Source: Microthrixaceae bacterium
GTDB taxonomy: Bacteria; Actinomycetota; Acidimicrobiia; Acidimicrobiales; Acidimicrobilacustridaceae
Reading direction: 5' to 3'
DNA: 58,603 nt
Assembly (NCBI GenBank): GCA_947449015.1
Contig: CANFQA010000013.1
Span: 1 to 58,603 of the forward strand
In this document: positions 27,033 through 35,335 of the stretch, piece by piece
Position numbering within the stretch: position 1 is the first letter of the stretch
Layout: every line of letters starts with the position of its first letter
Position numbers and translations under genes: made by a program
The notes under the pieces: generated by a model
Told to the model about the DNA's origin: nothing
Seen by the model: the letters and a program-made list of their open reading frames with translations, nothing else
Databases searched by the model: none

Positions 27033-28124
27033 ATGGCGACTCCCACCTCCCCACCCGTACTCGATGATCCCGCGGGGCTCAGCCCTGCGTGGGTGTCTGC
27101 GGCGCTGGCCACTACCGGCGTCGAGGTCGAGATCATCGATGTGCGTCCCGAGCGGGTCGGCACCGGTCAGATCGGCACTAGCTACCGACTCCATCTCACC
27201 TACACCGACCCATCCGGCGCTGCAGCCGCCGGGGCACCGATCTCGCTGGTGGCCAAGATGGCCGGCGGCGACCCCGCCAGCCGCGACCTCATCTCCGACG
27301 GGTATCGAAACGAATACGGCTTCTATACCGAGATCGCCGACACCGTTGCCATCACGACTCCTCATTGTTGGTATGCGGTGATCAGCGATGACAACACCTG
27401 TTTCGTGCTGTTGCTCGATGACCTCGCGCCCGCCGAGCCCGGCGAGCAGGTACGGGGCTGCACACTTGATGAGGCTCGCCTCGCGCTGGTCAACCTCGCC
27501 GGACTGCATGGTCCGCGCTGGTGCGATGACTCGCTGCGCGCAATTCCCTGGATGAACCAGCAGACTGCCGAGGGCGCCGCGTTCTACGGCGATGTGCTTG
27601 CCGGAGCAGTCGAGACCTTCAACCAACGGTTCGCACATCTGCTCCCCGCCGCCGATGCCGAACTGTTCACCACCATCCCATCGCGTCTCGGTGAGTGGAT
27701 GATGACCCGGCCCGAACGGTTCTCGACCATTCACGGCGATTACCGACCCGACAACCTCATGTTCCTGCCCGACGGCAGTGCGGTGTCCACCGTCGATTGG
27801 CAGACCCTTGGCCTCGGACTTCCCGGTCGCGATGTCGGCTACTTCCTCGCTACCAGCATCGACCCCGCGTTGCGCCGCACCCACGAGCGCGAACTCGTCG
27901 CCACGTATCACGATGCACTGCTGGCCCGAGGGGTCACGGACCACTCGTTCGAGGAATGTTTCGAGGACTACCGACTCGGCACCATCCAGGCCCCGCTCAT
28001 CACGATTCTCGGCGCGGTCTACGCGAGTGCTGAGCCCACGCCGCAATCCGATGCCATGTTCATGGCCATGGCCACGCGAGCAGCCGACGCCATCCGCGAC
28101 CTCGATCCCCTGTCGCTGCTGTAG
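27033..28124 (+). CDS. Phosphotransferase (APH/ecdysteroid-kinase-like)
   Basis: A 363-residue kinase-like protein. The catalytic loop is TIHGDYRPDNLMF, with the catalytic Asp and Asn, and a metal-binding Asp in STVDWQ. An N-lobe lysine (SLVAKMAGG) is present. It resembles the acyl-CoA-dehydrogenase-linked phosphotransferases (fused to ACAD10 in animals) and could phosphorylate a hydroxyacyl substrate before further breakdown. That is inference from context. It diverges from the amidohydrolase operon and converges with an SDR. Confidence 0.85.
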   Translation: MATPTSPPVLDDPAGLSPAWVSAALATTGVEVEIIDVRPERVGTGQIGTSYRLHLTYTDPSGAAAAGAPISLVAKMAGGDPASRDLISDGYRNEYGFYTEIADTVAITTPHCWYAVISDDNTCFVLLLDDLAPAEPGEQVRGCTLDEARLALVNLAGLHGPRWCDDSLRAIPWMNQQTAEGAAFYGDVLAGAVETFNQRFAHLLPAADAELFTTIPSRLGEWMMTRPERFSTIHGDYRPDNLMFLPDGSAVSTVDWQTLGLGLPGRDVGYFLATSIDPALRRTHERELVATYHDALLARGVTDHSFEECFEDYRLGTIQAPLITILGAVYASAEPTPQSDAMFMAMATRAADAIRDLDPLSLL

Positions 28125-28150
28125 TCGGGCGCTGCTGTAGCCGCACGCGA

Positions 28151-28178
28151 CGAAGGGCGACCCGCAGGCCGCCCTTCG
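28151..28178. terminator. Hairpin between convergent phosphotransferase and SDR genes
   Basis: CGAAGGGCG (28151-28159) pairs with CGCCCTTCG (28170-28178) around a 10-base loop, between gene ends at 28124 and 28222. Confidence 0.65.
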
Positions 28179-28221
28179 CACAACAACACTTCGAAAAACC
28201 CTGTGCCCGAAGGCGGCAGAA

Positions 28222-29142
28222 CTAGGCCTGCAGGAACTTGATGCCGGTAGGTGCGGTCTGGAAGACCTCAGCTGACATGCGGGCGCCGAGCTTGGTGGCA
28301 TCCCACTTCTTGTTTCCACTGGTGATGGTGACGCGCTCGCGCCATCCCTGCATCCAGATGATCTGGTCGTACAGGGCACGGATGACCTGACCATTGACAT
28401 AGGAAGCCTGATCGCTGGCCAGCCAGGCCACCAGTGGCGACGAGTTGCCCGGATCCATCGGGTGGAAATCATCTTCGGCGATGTCATCGGGCTCGAAGGC
28501 CTCGCCGGCGCCAGGCATGGTGGCGGTGATGCGGGTGAGACCGGCCGGGCCGACGCAATTGGTGGTGACACCGATAGCGGCGAGTTCCTGGGCCAGCGTG
28601 AGGGTGAGACCGGCAATAGCGGCCTTGGCCGTTGCGTAGTTGGTCTGGCCGAAGTTGCCACCAAGACCAGCACCGGAGGTGGTGTTGATGATGCGGCCGT
28701 TGAGCTTTTCGCCCGCCTTGGACTGCGCACGGAAATACACCGAAGCGTGATGGCACATCGACCAGGTGCCACGCACATGCACGCCCATGACGGCGTCGAA
28801 GTCGGCAACCGGCATATTCCAGATGGCGGCATCACGCACGATGCCGGCGTTGTTCACAACAATGTCGAGACGGCCATAGGTGTCGATGGCCTGCTGGACG
28901 AGTTCGCCGCAGGCATCGTGATCAGTGACGTTGCCGTAGTTCGGGGTGGCTTCGCCGCCGCGCTCGGCGATGAGCGCAACTGTTTCGTCGGCCGCACGGC
29001 CCGAACCTTCACCGGTGACACTGCCACCGAGGTCATTGATGACCACCTTGGCGCCGTGCTTGGCGAGTTCCATTGCGTGACCACGACCAATGCCGTGACC
29101 CGAACCGGTGACGATGGCGACCTTGCCGTCGAGCATGCCCAT
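28222..29142 (-). CDS. Short-chain dehydrogenase (MFE-2 / hydroxysteroid type)
   Basis: A 306-residue SDR with TGSGHGIGRGHA, VVINDLGGS, NNAG (VVNNAGIVRDAA), Ser in NTTSGAG and the YATAK pair. The VINDLGG phrase and the C-terminal extension (SYVNGQVIRALYDQIIWMQGW) resemble dehydrogenases for acyl-CoA or steroid alcohols. Three ATGs occur within five codons; 29142 is chosen because AAGGAA then has proper spacing, whereas it would almost touch the first ATG (29148). Confidence 0.87.
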   Translation of the reverse strand: MGMLDGKVAIVTGSGHGIGRGHAMELAKHGAKVVINDLGGSVTGEGSGRAADETVALIAERGGEATPNYGNVTDHDACGELVQQAIDTYGRLDIVVNNAGIVRDAAIWNMPVADFDAVMGVHVRGTWSMCHHASVYFRAQSKAGEKLNGRIINTTSGAGLGGNFGQTNYATAKAAIAGLTLTLAQELAAIGVTTNCVGPAGLTRITATMPGAGEAFEPDDIAEDDFHPMDPGNSSPLVAWLASDQASYVNGQVIRALYDQIIWMQGWRERVTITSGNKKWDATKLGARMSAEVFQTAPTGIKFLQA

Positions 29143-29306
29143 GAACATTTCCTTCTTCTCGGAGTGGATCGACAGCGAAAGCTACCGATGCGTGCTGCGG
29201 GCCCAGGACCTTCCGGGAGCAGCGACTTCGTAGTATGTCCTAGCAGGGCTCGGCACCTGAGCCCCAACGCCGGATTCCGTCAGCCGGCCGCCTGAAGGGG
29301 ATCACC

Positions 29307-30041
29307 GTGAACGATCGGGTCTACACACACGAGTTCATCGACATCATCGGCCCCAACCGGCCCCAATACATGCACCATATGACCGCCAACTGGAGCCCCA
29401 TCGGCCAGGACGAGCGCGACCAGCTCTGCTTCGGGGTCTGGGGCGCAGTGGGCACCACTACCCGCTGGCCCCGCGTGGTGAACATGTGGGAGGAGAAGGG
29501 TTTCGACGGACTCGCCGCCGGACTCGGCCATGAACTCGGCCGACCCAACCTCCAGGACGAGAAACTTGAGAAATGGTGGAACGAAGCAGCGAACTATCGC
29601 AGCGGAGGTTTCGACCGCGTGCTCATCCCCGCACCATGGACGCGCACCATTGATGAGCTGTGCGCCGATGGTGTGAACGGCACGGCCTATGCCCATGAAA
29701 CCGTCATGCTTGAAGCCGGCGGGGCTGATGACTTCCTGTCAATGGTTCGTGACGAAGCCATTGCCGCCCACGAGCCGTTCGAATGGGAGCTGGTTGGCGC
29801 ACTCAAGACCTCGATGCGAGCCGATGACGAATGCATCCTCATCTGGGCCATCCCCACATGGGATCACTGGGCCACCTATGAAAAAGCCATCTACGCCGAT
29901 CCACGACTGCAGGCCTGGCGAGACCGGCTCTGGGGATCCCGTGGGTTTGAACGCTTCCTCATGTGCGATGCCCCGTTGTCGCCCATGAAGATCGGCCGAC
30001 AACCAGCACGCTCCGATCGTGAGCCGCACTGGTCGGAGTGA
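29307..30041 (+). CDS. Conserved protein, possible double ferredoxin-like (NIPSNAP/EthD-like) barrel
   Basis: 244 residues with a GTG start behind AAGGGGAT. No catalytic motif stands out. The two halves each begin with a strand of the YTHEFIDIIG / YAHETVMLEAGG type and carry Trp-rich helices (GVWGAVGTTTRWPRVVNMWEE and AIPTWDHWATYEKAIYADPRL). This suggests two related alpha-beta domains like NIPSNAP or dimeric-barrel proteins. That reading is from pattern only. Its position just before the acyl-CoA dehydrogenase pair suggests an accessory role in the same pathway. Confidence 0.6.
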   Translation: MNDRVYTHEFIDIIGPNRPQYMHHMTANWSPIGQDERDQLCFGVWGAVGTTTRWPRVVNMWEEKGFDGLAAGLGHELGRPNLQDEKLEKWWNEAANYRSGGFDRVLIPAPWTRTIDELCADGVNGTAYAHETVMLEAGGADDFLSMVRDEAIAAHEPFEWELVGALKTSMRADDECILIWAIPTWDHWATYEKAIYADPRLQAWRDRLWGSRGFERFLMCDAPLSPMKIGRQPARSDREPHWSE

Positions 30042-30129
30042 GAACATCATCTCTGACGTCTCGCCACTCCGGTCCCCAATTGCTTGATGAGCACCCGAAC
30101 CAACTGAACCACCACCGATAGGACGCTCC

Positions 30130-31317
30130 GTGCACCTCCGTGATTCCGAATCCGATGCCGAGTTCCGCGCGGAGCTGCGCGCATGGCTCGCCGACGCGGT
30201 GACCACACTGCCCGCGCCACCTGACGCTACGGACTGGCCCGGTCGTCGCCAGTTCGACACCGTGTGGCAGAACATGCTGTTCGAGGCCGGCTACGCCGGA
30301 GTGAACTGGCCCGCCGAATACGGCGGCCGCGGCGCCACACCCACCCAGCACCTGATCTTCCTCGAAGAGGCCGCAGCGGCCAAGGCCCCCGATGTTGGTG
30401 TCGGGTTCGTCGGGCAGATGCATGCCGGCCCCACGCTTATCGCCGAGGGGACACCCGAGCAGCAGGCGCATCATCTGCGGGGCATCCTCACCGGTGACCA
30501 TGTGTGGTGTCAGGGATTCTCCGAACCCGGAGCCGGCAGCGATCTCGCCAGCCTGCGCACTCGGGCCATCCGTGATGGTGACGACTACGTGGTGACCGGT
30601 CAGAAGATCTGGACCAGTCATGCCATGGTGGCCGACTACTGCGAACTTCTCGTGCGCACCGATCCCGATGCTGCAAAGCACAAGGGCATCACCTGGCTGA
30701 TCCTGCCCATGGACACACCAGGCATCGATGTCCGCCCACTGATGACTGTGCAGGGATCTGCGGAGTTCGCGGAGCTGTTCCTCGATGAGGTGCGGATCCC
30801 GGTGGCTAACCGGGTTGGCGAGGAAAACGACGGATGGCGGGTCACCAACGTCACGCTTAGCTTCGAACGCGGTACCGGTTTCGTCGGCGAACTGCTTGAC
30901 ACAACCAACATCATGGGTGAGCTTGTCGAACTCGCCCAACGCACACCGCGAGGTGCAGGCACAGTCTGGGATGACGACGGACTGCGTCGCGACATCGGGG
31001 CCATCGCCGCCGAGCTTGATGCACTTTGGGCGTTCACCAAACGCAATGTGTCCCAAGGCGCCAAAGGCGGAATGGCCATGGGTTCGGGCTCGGCGTTCAA
31101 GATGAGTTATGCCACCGTCGTACACAAACTTGGCGACATTGCGTTGCGGGTGCTCGATCGTTCTTCGTTGGCTTTCGATGACATCGGCGGCGAGTCCACC
31201 GGTGCGCAGATCCATCACAAGCTCAAGGGCTTCGCCGTCGGAATCGGTGGCGGTACCTCACAGATCCAGCAGAACATCATCGCTGAGCGGGTGCTCGGCC
31301 TTCCCCGGGAGCGTTGA
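30130..31317 (+). CDS. Acyl-CoA dehydrogenase, catalytic subunit of a heteromeric pair
   Basis: 395 residues with a GTG start. FAD and substrate motifs are CQGFSEPGAGSDLASL, DDYVVTGQKIWTSH and the C-terminal GGGTSQIQQNIIAERVLGLPRE. The usual C-terminal catalytic Glu (YEGT in medium-chain enzymes) is replaced by Gly (GIGGGT). A candidate base is Glu246 in LSFERGTGFVG, the position used by isovaleryl-CoA dehydrogenase and the mycobacterial FadE heterotetramers. The next gene starts 3 bases after this stop and encodes a shorter partner, as in FadE26/27- or FadE28/29-type alpha2beta2 enzymes that act on side chains of sterols. Confidence 0.88.
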   Translation: MHLRDSESDAEFRAELRAWLADAVTTLPAPPDATDWPGRRQFDTVWQNMLFEAGYAGVNWPAEYGGRGATPTQHLIFLEEAAAAKAPDVGVGFVGQMHAGPTLIAEGTPEQQAHHLRGILTGDHVWCQGFSEPGAGSDLASLRTRAIRDGDDYVVTGQKIWTSHAMVADYCELLVRTDPDAAKHKGITWLILPMDTPGIDVRPLMTVQGSAEFAELFLDEVRIPVANRVGEENDGWRVTNVTLSFERGTGFVGELLDTTNIMGELVELAQRTPRGAGTVWDDDGLRRDIGAIAAELDALWAFTKRNVSQGAKGGMAMGSGSAFKMSYATVVHKLGDIALRVLDRSSLAFDDIGGESTGAQIHHKLKGFAVGIGGGTSQIQQNIIAERVLGLPRER

Positions 31318-31320
31318 GCC

Positions 31321-32301
31321 ATGGATCTTGATCCGTCTGAAGACCAGCGCGAACTGCAGCAAATGGTTCGTCGCTTTAGCCTCGACCGTTTCCCTGCCGA
31401 CACTGTGCGTGACTTCGCCGCACCAGGCCACTTTGATCGCTCGGCATGGCGTGAACTCGCCGAGCTCGGCACCTTCGGTATTGCCCTGCCTGAATCAGCT
31501 GGTGGCGTTGGTCTGCGTTGGATCGACACGGTGCTGGTGCACGAGGCTCTCGGCGCTGCGCTCACCCCCGGGCCGCTGGTGGCTGCCACGCTGGCGGCTG
31601 GTCTCGTTCCCGGTGTTCTCGAGGGCGAGGTGGTGCCCGCCATCGTCGAACGTCCAACCCATGGTGCTGTCGTTGTTGAACATCTCTCAGTGGCTGATGT
31701 TCTGCTCGTCATCGAGACTGATGGAATTCGACAACTCGACCCATCCTCTTTGGATGCAACCCTGCTTGCCGAACCGACCGATCCGGCCACACCGGTGTCG
31801 TTGGTTCGTGAACTCCCTCTCGGTGAACTCATTGCCAATGCCGACACTGCGAAACACCTGCGTCTACTCGGTTCATTACTGGCCTCGGCACAGCTCGTCG
31901 GAAATGCCGAGGGAAGTACTGCGCTCGCGGTGAACTACGCACAGGAGCGCGAGCAGTTCGGTCGCCCGATCGGCTCATTCCAAGGACTCAAGCATCTGCT
32001 CGCTGACTGCTATGCCCGCACCGAGGTTTCGCGCTCAGCAGTTTGGGCAGCCGGCGTACTTGTCGATGAACCCGAGGCCGGCGATCTTCATCGTGCCGTT
32101 GCCGGCGCGCGTGTGCTTGCCGGCCGGGCCGCAGCCGAGAACGGCAAAACCTGTGTGCAGGTGCACGGTGGCATGGGCTTCACCTGGGAAGTTGACGCCC
32201 ATCTGTTTCTCAAGCGGGCATGGATCCTTGAGACTGCATTCGGCTCCATTGATGAAGCCGCCGAGCAGGTGGCCGAGTCGCTGTCGGCATCATTGGCCTG
32301 A
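31321..32301 (+). CDS. Acyl-CoA dehydrogenase, short partner subunit
   Basis: 326 residues, shorter than a full enzyme (about 380). The N-terminal helical domain (DLDPSEDQRELQQMVRRF in pattern) and the C-terminal helical domain (AVNYAQEREQFGRPIGSFQGLKH and QVHGGMGFTWEVDAHLFLKRA) are present. The middle beta domain is reduced and has none of the SEPGAGSD flavin contacts, which fits a structural or partial FAD-binding beta subunit. It follows the catalytic subunit by 3 bases. The pair would desaturate one acyl-CoA substrate per dimer. Confidence 0.86.
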   Translation: MDLDPSEDQRELQQMVRRFSLDRFPADTVRDFAAPGHFDRSAWRELAELGTFGIALPESAGGVGLRWIDTVLVHEALGAALTPGPLVAATLAAGLVPGVLEGEVVPAIVERPTHGAVVVEHLSVADVLLVIETDGIRQLDPSSLDATLLAEPTDPATPVSLVRELPLGELIANADTAKHLRLLGSLLASAQLVGNAEGSTALAVNYAQEREQFGRPIGSFQGLKHLLADCYARTEVSRSAVWAAGVLVDEPEAGDLHRAVAGARVLAGRAAAENGKTCVQVHGGMGFTWEVDAHLFLKRAWILETAFGSIDEAAEQVAESLSASLA

Positions 32302-32304
32302 AGG

Positions 32305-32339
32305 CACAGCGCGACTCGAGACACATTCCCGTCGCTGTG
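32305..32339. terminator. Possible bidirectional terminator
   Basis: CACAGCG (32305-32311) pairs with CGCTGTG (32333-32339) between the convergent ends of the dehydrogenase pair and the marR gene. The loop is long (21 bases), so this is tentative. Confidence 0.35.
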
Positions 32340-32340
32340 A

Positions 32341-32811
32341 TCAGGAGGTCGGAGCCTCAGCATCGATCAGTTCGGTGAGTTCACCGAGCGCGTCGCCAAT
32401 GGCACGGGTTTGGGTTCGGGTCGCTCCGAGTGAGCGCTCCCAAGCGTGGAGATCGGCGTTGACCTTCTTCGCCAGGGCCACACCAGCGGCAGTGGCTTCA
32501 ACCACAACCCGGCGACGATCTGTTGGGTCGGGTAGTCGGCGCACCAACTTGGCGCGCACCAACCGGTCAATGGTGAGTGTCATGCCCCCGGTGGTTCGGC
32601 CGAGCACCTCACAGATTGCGGTAGGTGCACTGCGATGTTGCGGCGATCGACGAATCACCCCAAGCACGAGGTAGTCAGCCACGCTGATCCCGTGCGCACC
32701 GGCGATGTCTGCGAGCACGCGGTCTACTGCCACGTTGAGACGCACGACATGTCCAAGCAAACCATCCGATGACGGCTCCTCGAACGAACTCCACCGGGAT
32801 GCTGGGCTCAT
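32341..32811 (-). CDS. MarR-family transcriptional regulator
   Basis: 156 residues. The winged helix reads ADYLVLGVIRRSPQHRSAPTAICEVLGRTTGGMTLTIDRLVRAKLVRRLPDPTDRR in pattern, with the wing DPTDRRRVVVEAT typical of MarR. The ATG overlaps the stop codon of the upstream amidohydrolase (ATGA), so the two are co-translated. The pair is transcribed from a promoter that contains an imperfect palindrome, so autoregulation is likely. The ligand could be a substrate or product of the amidohydrolase. Confidence 0.88.
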   Translation of the reverse strand: MSPASRWSSFEEPSSDGLLGHVVRLNVAVDRVLADIAGAHGISVADYLVLGVIRRSPQHRSAPTAICEVLGRTTGGMTLTIDRLVRAKLVRRLPDPTDRRRVVVEATAAGVALAKKVNADLHAWERSLGATRTQTRAIGDALGELTELIDAEAPTS

Positions 32812-34073
32812 TCGGTGATGCCAAATCGTTCCAGACCGTACGCCTTGATGGCATTGCCGCGCAGCACTGCGTAACACTCCAGCGCGTTCATACCCGCCGC
32901 CGCGAACAACTCTCTGGCGATTTTGCGCGAATGGGGGAAGGTGCCATCGCTATGCGGGTAATCCGTTTCGAACAGGATCTGATCGATGCCAACGTCGTGA
33001 CGGCATTTGAGACCATGAAGGTCGTCGAACACGCAGCCGAAGACACGACCCTTGACCTGTTCACTTGGCGCAACGAGCACATCGTCGACATCGCCCCGAC
33101 CGTCGCGCCACACAGCATCCATACGCTCAAGCTGGAACGGCATCCAGCCCACTTGGCTCTCGGCAAATGCAATCTTGAGATCAGCAAAACGCGACAGTGT
33201 GCCGGAGAACACCCAGTCGCACAGTGAACCCTGCGCGTTCTGCGCGTACATCGACATCGAGGTGGCCAGCGGAGCATCCTCAGAGGTGGTGGGCATGCTC
33301 GATGAGGAACCGATATGCATTGACACCGTGGTGTTGGTCTCCTGACAGGCCTGCCACAGCACATCCCACACCCCGGTGTAGAGCGAGGGCTGCCCGAGTT
33401 TCGCCACATTCTCGGAGAAGGCGATGGCGAAGCTGCCCTTGTCGGCGCATCGCCGCATCTCGTCGGCCGCCAGTTGTGGATCCCACAGCGGCACGAGGGT
33501 GAGCGGGATGAGGCGACCCTTGCCCTCGCCCGCGCACCACTCGTCAATAATCCAGTCGTTGTAGATACGCAGGCACTGCAACGAGAAATCCTTGTCGGCC
33601 CGTTCAAGGAATCCCTGGCCGGCAAAACGGGGGAAGATATTGGGATAATTGATCGCTGCTTCGACATGGTTGGCGGTCATATCGGCGAGACGCTCAGCCT
33701 GGTTCCAAGTGCCGGGACGAAAATCCTCGTAGACGGCAGGAATATTGCGCTGCTGGTCGCGGGGCACGCCGGCAGGCGCGTGCAGAAAGCCGGTGGGCAC
33801 CGCCATATCGTCGAAGAGCCACACGTCGCACCACTGACCATCGGCGACATTGCGTTCGAAGCCGTAGTGACCACCCTTAAACACAAGCTTGCACTTCTCC
33901 CGAACCGTACGCGGGCCGCGGTCGCGAAGCGACGCAGGCAGTTCGCGCTGCCACAGGTCACGGGGCTCCATCACATGATCATCAACCGAGATCATCAGAG
34001 GAAGTTCGTGTTCCTCGGGGGTACTGGCCTGATTCGCACTGGCCTGATTTCTTGTTGAGAGTGTGTCCGTCAT
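32808..34073 (-). CDS. Amidohydrolase family (Amidohydro_2) enzyme
   Basis: A 421-residue barrel enzyme, a distant paralogue of the one at 25676. Metal motifs are ISVDDHVMEP (D-x-H) at the N-terminus, SMHIGSSS in the middle and FETDYPHSDG with the essential Asp near the C-terminus. A GGAGG Shine-Dalgarno sequence precedes the ATG. It is co-translated with marR. Members of this family next to acyl-CoA genes often hydrolyse or decarboxylate ring-derived acids; the actual substrate is unknown. Confidence 0.87.
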   Translation of the reverse strand: MTDTLSTRNQASANQASTPEEHELPLMISVDDHVMEPRDLWQRELPASLRDRGPRTVREKCKLVFKGGHYGFERNVADGQWCDVWLFDDMAVPTGFLHAPAGVPRDQQRNIPAVYEDFRPGTWNQAERLADMTANHVEAAINYPNIFPRFAGQGFLERADKDFSLQCLRIYNDWIIDEWCAGEGKGRLIPLTLVPLWDPQLAADEMRRCADKGSFAIAFSENVAKLGQPSLYTGVWDVLWQACQETNTTVSMHIGSSSSMPTTSEDAPLATSMSMYAQNAQGSLCDWVFSGTLSRFADLKIAFAESQVGWMPFQLERMDAVWRDGRGDVDDVLVAPSEQVKGRVFGCVFDDLHGLKCRHDVGIDQILFETDYPHSDGTFPHSRKIARELFAAAGMNALECYAVLRGNAIKAYGLERFGITE

Positions 34074-34095
34074 GGGGCCTCCTCAGCTCGTTGCT

Positions 34096-34121
34096 ATAAT
34101 ACCTTTGTTAAAAGTTACTAT
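34096..34121 (-). promoter_or_regulatory. AT-rich promoter with probable MarR operator
   Basis: An unusually AT-rich 26-bp block pairs with its own reverse complement at 18 of 26 positions (outer ATAnTA...TAnTAT, inner CTTT...AAAG). On the minus strand a TTGCCA (-35-like) and TATTAT (-10-like), 19 bases apart, flank and overlap it, about 25 bases upstream of the amidohydrolase start. A MarR dimer bound here would block the promoter. Confidence 0.6.
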
Positions 34122-34129
34122 GGCAAGTG

Positions 34130-35269
34130 CTACTTCGACGAGTCGAGGTGACGAATCGGGAGGGCGCAGGCAGCCTTCAGGCCCAGCCTGCGCGAGATCA
34201 TCTGACGGTGATTCGCCACCCATCGGTACACCGCACTGGCGATCTCATGAATCACCGGAAGTCGCAGAACCCAGACACACACTCTTCCAACGCTGCCGGA
34301 GCGTTGAAGTACTGCGGCGACGCCATCAACCCCGGCTGCGGCCGGTCCATCGCCGGTGACGATGATCGCCACTTCCGACAACCTGGCGAGGCGGGGATCA
34401 TCGAGCAGCCGGGCCGGTTCGTAGCGCACTGATTGATCGGTCACCCGACTGAGTAGTCGGACACAGGAACTGCAGAAACCGCAGTCGTCGTCGAAATGCA
34501 CTGTCAGTTGGCCCGTCGGGAGTTCCGTTGACCGAACCGGTCGAGGCGCGCCGACCCGCACATTCACGCCGGATGCGAAGTGCAGGATCGGCTCGCCCAC
34601 AACAGGCAGGCCGGCGGCGGTGGCCACGCCAGTGTCGACCGAGAGAAGTTCGGCCTGTTCCAGTGGCCAAGGTTCGTGATGCACAGGCGCAGTGAGCGTC
34701 AACCCCCCACGAGTGCTGGCATAGAGACGCCACCGGGCCGTGAGGAACGTGGCCAAGGGATCCGCAGTGGCATCAACCATGACCCCCGTGCGTCGCACCA
34801 CCAACTCAGCCTGGCTGCGATCGGGCCAAGTCCGTTGCACGAACCAGCCGATCTGGTCCGCACGACGAGTAACCGCAACAGAACCTTTGTCGTAGGGCAG
34901 TGCAAAGCCGGCGCGGGCCACGAGCACCGGCAACCAGTTGGGGACGTCAAGTGAACAGAACCACACCCCCGGACCAGAGGGACCCACGACATAGGTGCGG
35001 ACGTTGAACTCGACGAAACATTGCGTCGTAGGGATGGGTGGAAATCCGGTGATACGGAGCTCGTCCATCTCGAACCCAACGAGTGAGACCCATGCCTGAC
35101 CGTTGAAGAGGTCTGGCTCCAGTCCGGCGGGAAGCAGCGCGCGAACTGCGTCGGGCTCCACCGGCCAATGGGCGAACGTGACATCGCTCCATCGCTGCGA
35201 CATGACCGCGCGATCAATGGAGAAGGGGCACTCTCCCGCCACCGGAGTCGATGGGGTGTGATCAGGCAT
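34130..35269 (-). CDS. DUF2071 domain fused to a DCC thiol-disulfide oxidoreductase-like domain
   Basis: 379 residues. Residues about 15-245 match the DUF2071 (YqjF-like) pattern: SQRWSDVTFAHWPVEPDAVRALLPAGLEPDLFNGQAWVSLVGFEM and a terminal EPILHFASGVNVRVG, a fold related to acetoacetate decarboxylase. Residues about 255-379 start with VHFDDDCGFCSSCVRLL, the DCC motif of the DUF393 family, with Cys263 and Cys266 in CxxC and an extra Cys269. The two are usually separate proteins. ATG 35269 is chosen; the frame is open far upstream, but only antisense to the next gene. Confidence 0.8.
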   Translation of the reverse strand: MPDHTPSTPVAGECPFSIDRAVMSQRWSDVTFAHWPVEPDAVRALLPAGLEPDLFNGQAWVSLVGFEMDELRITGFPPIPTTQCFVEFNVRTYVVGPSGPGVWFCSLDVPNWLPVLVARAGFALPYDKGSVAVTRRADQIGWFVQRTWPDRSQAELVVRRTGVMVDATADPLATFLTARWRLYASTRGGLTLTAPVHHEPWPLEQAELLSVDTGVATAAGLPVVGEPILHFASGVNVRVGAPRPVRSTELPTGQLTVHFDDDCGFCSSCVRLLSRVTDQSVRYEPARLLDDPRLARLSEVAIIVTGDGPAAAGVDGVAAVLQRSGSVGRVCVWVLRLPVIHEIASAVYRWVANHRQMISRRLGLKAACALPIRHLDSSK

Positions 35270-35335
35270 ACTCCGACGGTATCGGGCAAAGCCCGCCGGA
35301 AGCCGATCGGGAAGCACACCGACTAGAAACAGGGG

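Noticed and set aside
26748-28835. 695-codon open frame on the minus strand across three genes
   Set aside because: It crosses an amidohydrolase, a phosphotransferase and an SDR gene that are each strongly supported in other frames or strands.
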